A DNA stretch of 64,000 bases. It comes from Chryseobacterium daecheongense (GTDB lineage: Bacteria; Bacteroidota; Bacteroidia; Flavobacteriales; Weeksellaceae). The DNA lies in assembly GCA_027920525.1 (NCBI GenBank), contig CP115858.1, forward strand, positions 3,906,001 through 3,970,000. The letters are read 5' to 3'. Positions within the stretch are counted from its first letter, which is position 1, and each line of letters opens with the position of its first letter. Positions 51,089 through 59,502 of this stretch are shown piece by piece. The notes below the pieces were generated by a model, which was given only the letters and a program-made list of their open reading frames with translations, did not search any database and was not told the DNA's origin. Made by a program: the position numbers and the translations under genes.

Positions 51089-51454
51089 CTAAGATTCATT
51101 ATGGATGGACTTCTTTAATGAATTAATTTGATTAGAAATGAATTCCGACTGACCTCTTAAATGAAGGTAATCTTCATAATTTAAAAGTTGCAGATCGTGC
51201 GAAAGAATTAAAAAATTAATTACTTCTATTGTTGAGCCAAAAGCGGTATCCAAAAAACGGGATTTATCTTTCTTTGGTTTTCTTAACACCCCTTTTGCTA
51301 TATAAGCCGTAATGTTTACACTTGCTTTTCGGATTTGACCGGTGATTCCAAACCTCTCACTTTCTGGAAAAGATTGAGTTGCAATATAAATTTCCTTAAC
51401 CAATTGCCGGGCATTTTGCCAGACTTCTAATTTTTCAAAGTTAAACTGATCCAT
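51089..51454 (-). CDS. Four-helix bundle protein of the 23S rRNA-IVS family
   Basis: A 121-residue protein of the family named after proteins encoded within 23S rRNA intervening sequences (TIGR02436/IVS23 type). Family features: FEKLEVWQNARQLVKEIYIAT, FPESERFGITGQIRKASVNI (helix with conserved ERFGxxxQxRRA), and a helical C-terminal part. Here it is not inside an rRNA operon but free-standing between rsmE and tsaD, with gaps of 38 and 44 bases. Function is unknown; a pentameric bundle is known for one member. Confidence 0.9.
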   Translation of the reverse strand: MDQFNFEKLEVWQNARQLVKEIYIATQSFPESERFGITGQIRKASVNITAYIAKGVLRKPKKDKSRFLDTAFGSTIEVINFLILSHDLQLLNYEDYLHLRGQSEFISNQINSLKKSIHNES

Positions 51455-51498
51455 CTTTTACGATTTTCAAATTTGCAACTTTACAATTTGGCAAAAAA

Positions 51499-52515
51499 TT
51501 ACAAATCATATTTTGATGTTGCACTCGTTCTCAAATCTGTAAATTCTCCTCTTTCGAACTTGAGTTGTGCTACCATAGCGATCATGGCTGCATTGTCCGT
51601 TGTGTATTCAAATTTTGGAATGTAGATGTTCCACCCAAGTTTTTGATGGTTGTCCTGCATTACTTTTCTTAATTCTGAGTTGGCTGATACACCGCCGGCA
51701 ATGGCTACTTCAGTGATGTTAAGTTCTTTTGCGGCTTTTTCAAGCTTGTTCATTAATATCTCAATAATAGCTTTCTGTACGGAAGCACATAGATCGTTGA
51801 GGTTTTCCTTTATGAAGTCAGGATTCTTTTTTACCTCTTTCTGGATAAAGTAGAGTACTGAAGTTTTTATCCCACTGAAGGAGTAATCGTAATTTTCCAG
51901 TTTGGGTTTGTTGAATTTGAATGCGTCGGGATTTCCTTCTCTCGCTAATTTGTCGATAATAGGACCTGCAGGATAATCAAGATCAAATATTTTTCCGATT
52001 TTATCAAATGCTTCTCCCGCTGCATCGTCTGTGGTTTTACCAATTATCTCCATATCGAAATAATCTTTTACCAAAACGATCATGGTGTGTCCTCCACTCA
52101 CCGTAAGGCATAAAAATGGGAATTTTGGCGGCATAGGATTTGCATCGTCAATAAAATGCGCTAAAATGTGAGCCTGGAGATGGTTTACCTCGATCAATGG
52201 GACATCTAAACTCATAGCCAGGGATTTAGCAAAAGACGTCCCCACAAGAAGAGAACCTAAAAGTCCTGGTCCGCGTGTAAATCCTATAGCAGAGATCGCA
52301 TTTTGTTGTATATTTGCTTTGGTGAGAGATTTTTCAACAACGGGAATGATGTTTTGCTGATGGGCCCTTGAGGCCAGCTCAGGAACAACGCCTCCATATT
52401 CTTTGTGAATAGCCTGATTGGCAGCAATATTAGAAAGAATAGTGTTCCCTTTGATGATAGCTGCTGATGTGTCGTCACAAGACGACTCGATACCTAAAAT
52501 TATAGACTCGCTCAT
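51499..52515 (-). CDS. tsaD: tRNA threonylcarbamoyladenosine transferase subunit TsaD
   Basis: Catalytic subunit for t6A37 formation on ANN-decoding tRNAs. 338 residues with the canonical start LGIESSCDDTSAAI, metal-binding NHLQAHILAH (His112 and His116), TRGPGLLGSL, LTVSGGHTMIV and the AIAGGVSANSELR nucleotide loop. Start is confirmed by the family N-terminus. The ATG lies only four bases from the ATG of the divergent TamB gene, so both promoters lie inside the opposite gene. Leads a group with the IVS-type and rsmE genes on the minus strand. Its product is the substrate for MtaB, also in this window. Confidence 0.97.
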   Translation of the reverse strand: MSESIILGIESSCDDTSAAIIKGNTILSNIAANQAIHKEYGGVVPELASRAHQQNIIPVVEKSLTKANIQQNAISAIGFTRGPGLLGSLLVGTSFAKSLAMSLDVPLIEVNHLQAHILAHFIDDANPMPPKFPFLCLTVSGGHTMIVLVKDYFDMEIIGKTTDDAAGEAFDKIGKIFDLDYPAGPIIDKLAREGNPDAFKFNKPKLENYDYSFSGIKTSVLYFIQKEVKKNPDFIKENLNDLCASVQKAIIEILMNKLEKAAKELNITEVAIAGGVSANSELRKVMQDNHQKLGWNIYIPKFEYTTDNAAMIAMVAQLKFERGEFTDLRTSATSKYDL

Positions 52516-52519
52516 AATA

Positions 52520-55500
52520 ATGGCAAAGTTAGAGAATAATAACGAAAATGAGAATAAAAAATCTGTAACTGAAAACTTAAGTGATCAGGTACAAAAGACT
52601 GTAGAAAATGTTGAGGAAAAAGTAAAAGAAACGGTAAAAGAAGCCTCTGAACTTGCTTCCGATGCTGTTCATCATCCGGTGGAAACTGTTCAGGAATTTG
52701 GGAAACAGGCCGCTAAAGATGTTACCAGCTATTCATGGTGGGCGAGACTTTTACTTATTTTATTCTGGTTGGTCGTTTCTGTTGTTGTTGCTATTGTCAT
52801 TATTATTAATCTTCCTGTTACCAAACAATGGGCTGCAGATCAGGCGTTGCAGATTGTCAATAAGGATTTTAAAGCAGATATGTCCACTGAAAGTGTGGAA
52901 GTAAATTATTTTGGAAATGTTACCATCAAAGGATTAAAAGTTAAAGATTATAAAGGATTAGAGTTTATTAAGGCACGTGAGTTCCGGGCAAATTCGGACT
53001 GGTTATCGCTGGCAGCAGGGGCTATTTCCGGGAAAAGCAATTCTTTGAGCTTTAATTCCCTTACGATGATTAATGCCGATGTTAAAGTAATTACATATAA
53101 AGGAGATAGCATTTCAAATTTTATTCGTTTTACCCAATTATTTGATAACGGTAAAAAAAGGGATCCGAAAAAGCCGGCTTTTGAATTGAATTCTCGCATA
53201 CAAATCATTGACTCTAAAGTTTCTATCGTTAACCAAAACTCTCTGGGAGAGGCAGGGAAGTGGCTTACTGCGACAAAGTTCAACCTGAAGGCTCCTAATC
53301 TTAAAGTGAGTGGTCCTGATGTTTCTGCGTTGATCAATAATATGTCCTTCGTTACAACACGATGGGGAAAATCTCATTTTGTGGACACCTTCTCGACGGA
53401 ATTGTCTTTAACCCATAAACATCTTTCTCTTAAAGATTTAACGATAAATACAGATCATACCCTTTTGCAGGGAGATATTAAATTTAACCTCAATAACGGA
53501 TCCTGGGCGGATTTTGCAGACCGGGTACGGTGGGATATGAATCTTAAACAGGGAAGCCAGTTAAGCGGATACGATATCAGTTATTTTGTCACCAACTGGG
53601 ATAACTTTAAACCTTTCAATGTCTCCGGGAAAATGACCGGCCCGCTGAATAAATTTTATCTTGAAAATTTCCTTATCAGAAACCCTGACGTCAATATAGC
53701 TACGCAGACGATGAAGGTCAATAACCTTCTGAAAGGAAACTTCCAGATCGAAACCAACAATCTTTCTACTGATTTTACCTACGTGGATCTAAAGGCCATG
53801 ATGCCTTCATTCATTTCAAAAAAGATGAAGAATTTTGCAGATGATTTCGGAAGGCTGAAGTATAACGGAGCGGCAAGAGTAAACCCTGATCAGATCTTTA
53901 TCCCGAACGGAAATCTGATGACCGGAATCGGGCAAGCCAGGATTACAAAACTTACTTTGTCCGGCTATAGTACAGCTATGCCAAAATATGCAGGATATGT
54001 AGAAGCAACAGATCTGAATGTTTCCGTAATTACAAAAAATAAGGCTGTAGGTTTAATTTCCGGGAAATTTGATATTACCGGACAAAGCTTTGATGTTAAT
54101 ACCATGAGGTTGACCACAAAATCTCAGATTTCGAAGGTTGAAATCATGAATAAGGAAATTAATAACCTCTATCTGGATGGCTTACTGGATCACAAGAAGT
54201 ATAACGGAACCATTACTGTCAATGATGAACAGGCTAAGGCTACTGTAAAAGGTCTTATTGACTTCAGCACTTCGCGAATCGCTATGGATGTAAATGCTGA
54301 TGTGAATTACCTGAACATGAATTATTTTACAGATAAGCCCGGAAGTCAGGTGGTAAGCGGACAGGTAATCGGAAAAATGTCCATGGCCACCATTAATGAC
54401 CTGTCGATGGATGTAGAGGCTAATAACATTAATTTTGCTACGGCAACGCAAAAATATATCATTCCCAATGCTAAACTCAAAACATTTATAGAATCGGGTA
54501 GCAGGATTATTTCCGTTGATGCTCCGGGAGCTGTAAATGGAAAAATATCAGGGAAGTATAACCTGGCTGATCTTACCGGAATGGTAGAAAACGGATTGGG
54601 GAAAATCCTAGTAGGGCCGCCACCCAGAAAGCTGTATCGCGGACAAAATTTTGCCATGAATTTTGATGTTCAGCAAGGATTGGTAAGCTATTTCCTGCCG
54701 GATCTTAAGCTGCCTCAAGGTGCTGTAGTAGAAGGGGAATATGATGGAAATGCCAACAATCTTAGGTTGAATGTAGATGCTGCTTCCCTAAAGTATATAA
54801 TGACCAAAGAAGCGGAGATTACAGAAGCCGATAAGGCATTGGCAGAAGCTAATCCTGCTTATAAAATAAACGAGAGAGGAAATATTACCAGAGACAGTGC
54901 TTTAGTGGATAGTGTAATGGTAAGAATAAATACGGCTAACCTGGATGAACAATTGTACGCTAAAATAAATAAGGTACAATACAATAATAATATCCTTAAA
55001 GACATCACGCTTAGTGGTAAAAATGAAAACAATTCCATATTACATTTAGCAACCAAATTTAAACATGGCAGTCCGGCAGATGAACTGGATGATAATCTTA
55101 AAGAATATGCTATTAACGTTAATCAATCTACCAATGCCGGAGGTGATTTTGTTTTTAAATTTGATCCTACTGAAGTAAAATTCAATGATGTAACCTGGGC
55201 CATAGATACAAGTCCTGAATTGAATCACTCAATTACTTACAGGAAGAAGACCAGTGACTTTGAAATCAGTAATTTGAAAATATATTCGGATAAAAGTGTT
55301 CTGTTTATTAAAGAATCTACCTTCAAATCTGCTAAAGACTTTTATGTAGATGCAGATATCAATGATTTTGCTATTGAAAAGCTCCTGGAAATGCAGTCTG
55401 GTGGGAATTCCATGGACATCAAAGGGCTGGCAAACGGAAGTGTGAAAATAAGGATGGATAAGAGCACCTTACAACCTTTGGTGGATTTAACGGTTGATGA

Positions 55501-57322
55501 TATCAAGATGAACGGAACGGATATGGGAGATCTTACCATCTCTGCAACTAATGGCTTCTCGCTTAATGTTTACGATATTGATGTAAAAGTAACATCAGCA
55601 GGAGTGCTGGGAAATAATAATTTGAATCTTACCGGAACTGTAAATAACAACACTGCTTCTCCAACGATTGATCTGGTAGCGGAAATGAGGGATTTTAATA
55701 TTTCATTTGCTCAGCAGTTTGTGCAGTCTATCTTCGGAAACCTGAGAGGTAAGGCAACCGGGGACCTTAAAATAAACGGTACCTTAAAGAATCTGGACTA
55801 CAGTGGTGATATAGCTTTAAAAGATTTTGGATTGAAACTTTTGTTTACAGGAGTAGACTATTCGTTTGACGATACAGTCATTCCACTATCAAAAGGACTG
55901 GCAATTTTAAATAATATTGAAGTTCATGACGGGCGATCCAATTCTAAAGGTAATATTTCCGGGGCAATCCAGTTTGAAACCCTTTCTTCAATGGGAGTCA
56001 ACCTTGTAATGAGGGCTGATAATCTTTTAGTCCTGAACAGCACTCAAAAAGATCTAGATCTTTTCTGGGGTAGAGTATATGGACAAGGGGATCTCTATAT
56101 TGATGGTCCTGTGTCTGGTCTCAGTATATCCACGCCAAATATGAAGGCTCTTAGTGGAAGTACATTTACCTTTAACTCAGGTTCAACTTCCAATGTTGAG
56201 GAGTTCAAAATGCTGAGGTTCCTAAAAGAAGGAAAAGACGGATTGGTAACTCTTGAAGAAAAGAAAAAGACGGGAGCCAATATGAATATAGACTTTTCTC
56301 TTGATGTAGATAAGGGAACGACTGTAAATGTATTGGTAGGAGATGATGTAGGTAATATTACGGTAAAAGGGGAGGCTCAAAACTTAAAATTCCTCATGAA
56401 CAGACAAGGGGCTATTGCAATGGGAGGAACTTATAAGGTAGAAAATGGTACTTTCGTTTCAAAAGCTATTCTTAATAAAACATTCCAGATAGAAAAAGGA
56501 AGCAGTATCCGTTGGGATGGTGATGCAATGAGGCCCGCACTTAATATTACGGCGAATTATGTAAGGATGGTTTCAAATGCAGGGCAATATTTGAATATGG
56601 GTAGCCTTCAGCCAATCAGTATTTTATTACAGGCAAATATTACACAGTCATTGACGGATCCTAAAATTGACCTCGATGTTTCTGCTTTGGACGTTTCCAG
56701 CCAGGTAAAAGAAACCTTAGCTGCAAAAATGAGCCAGGAGGGAGAAAAAGTATTGCAGTTCGGATCTATATTACTATTGAATAGTTTTAATATTTCAAAT
56801 ACCGGAGGTGTGGGTGTAGATGTTGCCGGTGTAGCGGAATCATCCGGGTATAATATGCTTTTAAAGCAATTGGGATCTGTTCTTAATACAATGAGTAACG
56901 AATTTCAGATTGACCTGAATTATGTGAAAGGAGACCAGAACTCCAATACAGGAGACCGGGCGAACGCCGGTGTAAGCTTTGCACTTTCTCCAAGGATTAA
57001 AGTGAAGACAGGTTTGGGTATTCCTTTAACAAAAACAGAGAGTACGGAAGCTAATTATCTCTCCGGAGAGGGATCTATTGAATACGATATTTCTAAGAAA
57101 AATGACGGAAGTTTAGTTTTAAGAGGTTACTCTAAACCTACGAATATCGGAATGGGTGTGGTAGGTGCAGGCACTAACGGATCTGCAAATCAAGCCTATG
57201 GAGGCGGTGTTGTGTGGAGTAAAAGCTTTAATTCTTTGTTTAAAAGAAAGAAAAAAGACAAAAAACCTGTAGAGACTGGAAAAGAAATAAAAACAGATTC
57301 CCTAAAAGCAATGGGTAAATAA
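52520..57322 (+). CDS. TamB-family translocation/assembly module protein (AsmA/DUF490)
   Basis: A 1600-residue envelope protein, inner-membrane anchored by a helix at about residues 74-97, with a periplasmic beta-taco body of repeated AsmA/TamB modules and a C-terminal DUF490-like domain (residues about 1240-1530; GIALNKTFQIEKGSSIRWDG-type start, then DLDVSALDVS and a Gly-rich end). TamB proteins bridge the envelope and are thought to move lipids or outer-membrane proteins. Unusual is a 70-residue helical LEA-like cytoplasmic segment before the anchor (SDQVQKTVENVEEKVKETVK). I place the start at ATG 52520; the open frame reaches back to 52418 but overlaps the divergent tsaD. A TamA/BamA partner is not in the window. 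Confidence 0.9.
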   Translation: MAKLENNNENENKKSVTENLSDQVQKTVENVEEKVKETVKEASELASDAVHHPVETVQEFGKQAAKDVTSYSWWARLLLILFWLVVSVVVAIVIIINLPVTKQWAADQALQIVNKDFKADMSTESVEVNYFGNVTIKGLKVKDYKGLEFIKAREFRANSDWLSLAAGAISGKSNSLSFNSLTMINADVKVITYKGDSISNFIRFTQLFDNGKKRDPKKPAFELNSRIQIIDSKVSIVNQNSLGEAGKWLTATKFNLKAPNLKVSGPDVSALINNMSFVTTRWGKSHFVDTFSTELSLTHKHLSLKDLTINTDHTLLQGDIKFNLNNGSWADFADRVRWDMNLKQGSQLSGYDISYFVTNWDNFKPFNVSGKMTGPLNKFYLENFLIRNPDVNIATQTMKVNNLLKGNFQIETNNLSTDFTYVDLKAMMPSFISKKMKNFADDFGRLKYNGAARVNPDQIFIPNGNLMTGIGQARITKLTLSGYSTAMPKYAGYVEATDLNVSVITKNKAVGLISGKFDITGQSFDVNTMRLTTKSQISKVEIMNKEINNLYLDGLLDHKKYNGTITVNDEQAKATVKGLIDFSTSRIAMDVNADVNYLNMNYFTDKPGSQVVSGQVIGKMSMATINDLSMDVEANNINFATATQKYIIPNAKLKTFIESGSRIISVDAPGAVNGKISGKYNLADLTGMVENGLGKILVGPPPRKLYRGQNFAMNFDVQQGLVSYFLPDLKLPQGAVVEGEYDGNANNLRLNVDAASLKYIMTKEAEITEADKALAEANPAYKINERGNITRDSALVDSVMVRINTANLDEQLYAKINKVQYNNNILKDITLSGKNENNSILHLATKFKHGSPADELDDNLKEYAINVNQSTNAGGDFVFKFDPTEVKFNDVTWAIDTSPELNHSITYRKKTSDFEISNLKIYSDKSVLFIKESTFKSAKDFYVDADINDFAIEKLLEMQSGGNSMDIKGLANGSVKIRMDKSTLQPLVDLTVDDIKMNGTDMGDLTISATNGFSLNVYDIDVKVTSAGVLGNNNLNLTGTVNNNTASPTIDLVAEMRDFNISFAQQFVQSIFGNLRGKATGDLKINGTLKNLDYSGDIALKDFGLKLLFTGVDYSFDDTVIPLSKGLAILNNIEVHDGRSNSKGNISGAIQFETLSSMGVNLVMRADNLLVLNSTQKDLDLFWGRVYGQGDLYIDGPVSGLSISTPNMKALSGSTFTFNSGSTSNVEEFKMLRFLKEGKDGLVTLEEKKKTGANMNIDFSLDVDKGTTVNVLVGDDVGNITVKGEAQNLKFLMNRQGAIAMGGTYKVENGTFVSKAILNKTFQIEKGSSIRWDGDAMRPALNITANYVRMVSNAGQYLNMGSLQPISILLQANITQSLTDPKIDLDVSALDVSSQVKETLAAKMSQEGEKVLQFGSILLLNSFNISNTGGVGVDVAGVAESSGYNMLLKQLGSVLNTMSNEFQIDLNYVKGDQNSNTGDRANAGVSFALSPRIKVKTGLGIPLTKTESTEANYLSGEGSIEYDISKKNDGSLVLRGYSKPTNIGMGVVGAGTNGSANQAYGGGVVWSKSFNSLFKRKKKDKKPVETGKEIKTDSLKAMGK

Positions 57323-57404
57323 TTTGAATATTTTAATGATTTTTATCATCCGTGTTAATTATTGTTAATTATTGTTATAATTTTTTTAGTTAAATTATTT
57401 TTTA

Positions 57405-57412
57405 TAGATTTG
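57405..57412 (+). promoter_or_regulatory. Candidate -7 element of the AsnC-family gene
   Basis: TAGATTTG, exact TAnnTTTG match, 45 bases before the ATG at 57457, in a very AT-rich gap. Confidence 0.45.
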
Positions 57413-57456
57413 CAAAAAATACATAGATTTTTTAAAAAAATTGTAATTTAACTAAT

Positions 57457-57927
57457 ATGAACTATCAACTGGACGAAATAGACAAAAAGATTCTTGATTT
57501 CTTAGTAGAAAACACAAGAATGCCTTTTACTGAAATTGCTAAACAGATGGATGTGTCTGCGGGTACAATTCACGTAAGAGTGAAAAAAATGGAAGATGCA
57601 GGTATTATTTTGGGGTCATCCCTTAATATCGATTATGGTAAGTTGGATTATCACTTTACTGCTTTTATCGGAATTCTTTTAACTAAATCAAACCGTACTC
57701 AGGAAGTTTTAAAAGAGTTATCAACTCTTCCAAACGTAATCGAGGCGAGTGTGATCTCTGGAAAATATAATATTTTCTGTAAAGTAAGAGCGAAGAATAC
57801 GGAAGACGCGAAAAGAATTATCTATCAGATAGACGATATTCAGGATGTTATGAGAACAGAAAGTATGATTTCCATGGAAGAATACTTAAGTGATAAAAAT
57901 AGACTAATCAACGCTATTTCTATTTAA
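57457..57927 (+). CDS. Lrp/AsnC-family transcriptional regulator
   Basis: A 156-residue feast/famine regulator: N-terminal helix-turn-helix (LDEIDKKILDFLVENTRMPF, then AKQMDVSAGTIHVRVKKME) and C-terminal RAM ligand-binding domain (GTYG-type core replaced by SGKYNIFCKVRAKN). It binds an amino acid or similar small ligand and regulates amino acid metabolism genes; the target genes cannot be told from position. Monocistronic, with a TAGATTTG element upstream. Length is standard. Confidence 0.95.
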   Translation: MNYQLDEIDKKILDFLVENTRMPFTEIAKQMDVSAGTIHVRVKKMEDAGIILGSSLNIDYGKLDYHFTAFIGILLTKSNRTQEVLKELSTLPNVIEASVISGKYNIFCKVRAKNTEDAKRIIYQIDDIQDVMRTESMISMEEYLSDKNRLINAISI

Positions 57928-57982
57928 TCAAATTCTAAACGAATAATTATAGAAGAACTTATGATATGATTCATAAGTTCTT

Positions 57983-57990
57983 TATTTTTG
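57983..57990 (+). promoter_or_regulatory. -7 element giving a near-leaderless transcript
   Basis: TATTTTTG matches TAnnTTTG and ends only five bases before ATG 57996. It rules against the earlier in-frame ATG at 57966. Confidence 0.45.
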
Positions 57991-57995
57991 TACCT

Positions 57996-58373
57996 ATGGA
58001 AGAATACAGTTACTTTGATGAGGACCCAAAGAAGGGATGGGGTTTTATTTTAGCATTTGCATCTTTAATGTTATTTACAATCATGGGATTGGGGATAGAT
58101 GTAGATGAATACCTGCAGCACGAATACCTTAATATTCCCAGATGGTATTTTTATGTCATCTTTTCTATAGACATTCTTATGATGATAAGTCTCATACTGA
58201 TGTTTTTTTATAGGAAGATAGGCATATTTACTTTTCCTGCTTTGCTGGTTCTGCATTTTTTTATGCACAACTATTATCTTTCAACATTCCTGTACACGGA
58301 TGTTACCAATCTTTTCCTCTTCACAGGATTTGGGATGCTTGCAATAATTCCTAAATGGAAATTTTTCAAATAA
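57996..58373 (+). CDS. Small membrane protein, 125 aa
   Basis: A 125-residue membrane protein of unknown function with four hydrophobic segments (about 13-32, 46-67, 72-93 and 98-118) after an acidic N-terminus (MEEYSYFDEDPKKGWGF). It carries LMLFTIMGLGIDVDEYLQ and RWYFYVIFSIDILMMISLIL. The frame opens at 57966, but a promoter-like TATTTTTG lies between that start and ATG 57996, so I take the latter; the mRNA would then have almost no leader. Followed by a terminator. No family recognised. Confidence 0.72.
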   Translation: MEEYSYFDEDPKKGWGFILAFASLMLFTIMGLGIDVDEYLQHEYLNIPRWYFYVIFSIDILMMISLILMFFYRKIGIFTFPALLVLHFFMHNYYLSTFLYTDVTNLFLFTGFGMLAIIPKWKFFK

Positions 58374-58378
58374 AAATA

Positions 58379-58411
58379 AGAAGCCTTCGTAATGAAGGTT
58401 TTTTTTATTTG
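58379..58411 (+). terminator. Terminator of the 125-aa membrane protein gene
   Basis: Short stem ccttc (58384-58388) / gaagg (58394-58398), loop gtaat, then a run of nine T. It begins 11 bases after the stop codon. Confidence 0.75.
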
Positions 58412-58418
58412 AAAATTA

Positions 58419-58436
58419 ACAGACAGACCTGTCTGT
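58419..58436. promoter_or_regulatory. TetR-type operator palindrome
   Basis: Perfect inverted repeat of 8-bp arms, ACAGACAG-ac-CTGTCTGT, covering the -33 region of the TetR gene promoter. A typical autorepression site. Confidence 0.8.
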
Positions 58437-58453
58437 ATGTTACTATTTTTTTC

Positions 58454-58461
58454 TACCTTTG
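58454..58461 (+). promoter_or_regulatory. -7 element of the TetR-DUF1348 operon
   Basis: TACCTTTG, exact TAnnTTTG match; the operator lies 18-35 bases upstream. The true start ATG is 21 bases downstream (58482), so the in-frame ATG at 58437 lies upstream of the transcript. Confidence 0.65.
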
Positions 58462-58481
58462 TTTCAATAATATATTGGTTT

Positions 58482-59009
58482 ATGATATCTCCAAAAGAAA
58501 GGATCGTAGCAACGACAATGAAATTATTTTCCACCCAGGGATACAACTCTACAGGGATCAATCAGATCATTTCAGAAGCGAGTGTAGCCAAAGCGAGTTT
58601 TTATCAGTATTTTAAGTCCAAAGAAGATTTGTGTGTTGAGTTTTTGAATACCAGGCATACTTACTGGTTCAATGAACTTGAAACCTTTACGGCAGGGAAA
58701 AGAGGTGCTAAATCGAAAGTAATGGCTGCTTTTGACTTCCTGATTGACATGAATCGAAAAGAGAATTTCAGGGGCTGCAGCTTTCTCAATATCTTATCTG
58801 AAATTCCAACTGATAATACCAAGATTCTTAATGTAATTCAACATCATAAAACAGATCTCCGTAATTACTTTATGAAAATAGTGGATGATGCTGAAATCAG
58901 TGATCATGTTTACATGCTTTTAGAGAGCAGTATTATAGAAAGCCAGTTGTTTAGATCCAATGAACTTATAGAAAAATCAAAAAAGATAATCACCAATTTA
59001 ATACCATAA
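58482..59009 (+). CDS. TetR/AcrR-family transcriptional repressor
   Basis: A 175-residue repressor with an N-terminal TetR helix-turn-helix ([42 protein letters not shown]) and a helical ligand-binding domain ([25 protein letters not shown]). I choose the ATG at 58482; the frame reaches 58437, but that part lies between operator and -7 box and would not be transcribed. A perfect palindromic operator sits at its promoter, so it probably represses itself and the following DUF1348-like gene, which starts three bases after its stop. Ligand unknown; the partner type suggests a small toxic or xenobiotic compound. Confidence 0.93.
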   Translation: MISPKERIVATTMKLFSTQGYNSTGINQIISEASVAKASFYQYFKSKEDLCVEFLNTRHTYWFNELETFTAGKRGAKSKVMAAFDFLIDMNRKENFRGCSFLNILSEIPTDNTKILNVIQHHKTDLRNYFMKIVDDAEISDHVYMLLESSIIESQLFRSNELIEKSKKIITNLIP

Positions 59010-59011
59010 AA

Positions 59012-59425
59012 ATGGAACAGAAACACCCACTTCCACCTTTTACCCTTGAAACGGCAAAAGAAAAAATCCAGTTAGCAGAAGATGCCTGGAACAGTCAGGA
59101 TCCTGAAAGGGTTTCTAAAGCGTATACTCAAGACAGTGAATGGAGAAACAGAGACCAGTTTGTGAACGGGAGAGAAGAGATCATTGAATTTCTCCGTCAT
59201 AAATGGGAAAAGGAGCTCAATTATAGGCTTAAGAAAGAATACTGGGCACATACCGATAATCGTATAGCCGTACGTTTTGAATATGAATATCAGACAAAAA
59301 ATGGAGAGTGGTTCAGAGCCTATGGAAATGAGAACTGGGAGTTTGATGAAAACGGACTTATGAAAAAGAGATATGCCAGCATCAATGATTTAGCGATTAA
59401 GGAAGAAGAACGCAAATTTAAATAA
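59012..59425 (+). CDS. DUF1348 / NTF2-like protein
   Basis: A 137-residue protein of the NTF2/SnoaL superfamily, DUF1348 branch: [54 protein letters not shown], and [18 protein letters not shown]. Proteins of this family form small alpha-beta barrels with a hydrophobic pocket; no catalytic activity is established, though a ligand- or antibiotic-related role has been suggested for other family members. It is directly downstream of, and co-transcribed with, the TetR repressor (two bases between genes), so its expression is under control of that regulator. Terminator follows. Confidence 0.92.
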   Translation: MEQKHPLPPFTLETAKEKIQLAEDAWNSQDPERVSKAYTQDSEWRNRDQFVNGREEIIEFLRHKWEKELNYRLKKEYWAHTDNRIAVRFEYEYQTKNGEWFRAYGNENWEFDENGLMKKRYASINDLAIKEEERKFK

Positions 59426-59448
59426 CAGCAGAACGCGATTCTGTAAAA

Positions 59449-59481
59449 AATAAAAGCATCCCATCTGGGATGCTTTTATGT
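59449..59481. terminator. Bidirectional terminator
   Basis: Stem aaaagcatccca (59452-59463) / tgggatgctttt (59466-59477) with A/T runs on both sides; ends the TetR operon and, from the other side, the transketolase genes. Confidence 0.9.
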
Positions 59482-59502
59482 ATATAAAAATTGTCAGAGA
59501 AA

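Noticed and set aside
52418..52519. Extended start of the TamB gene
   Set aside because: Overlaps the 5' end of tsaD and codes a sequence unlike TamB; ATG 52520 gives a proper N-terminus.
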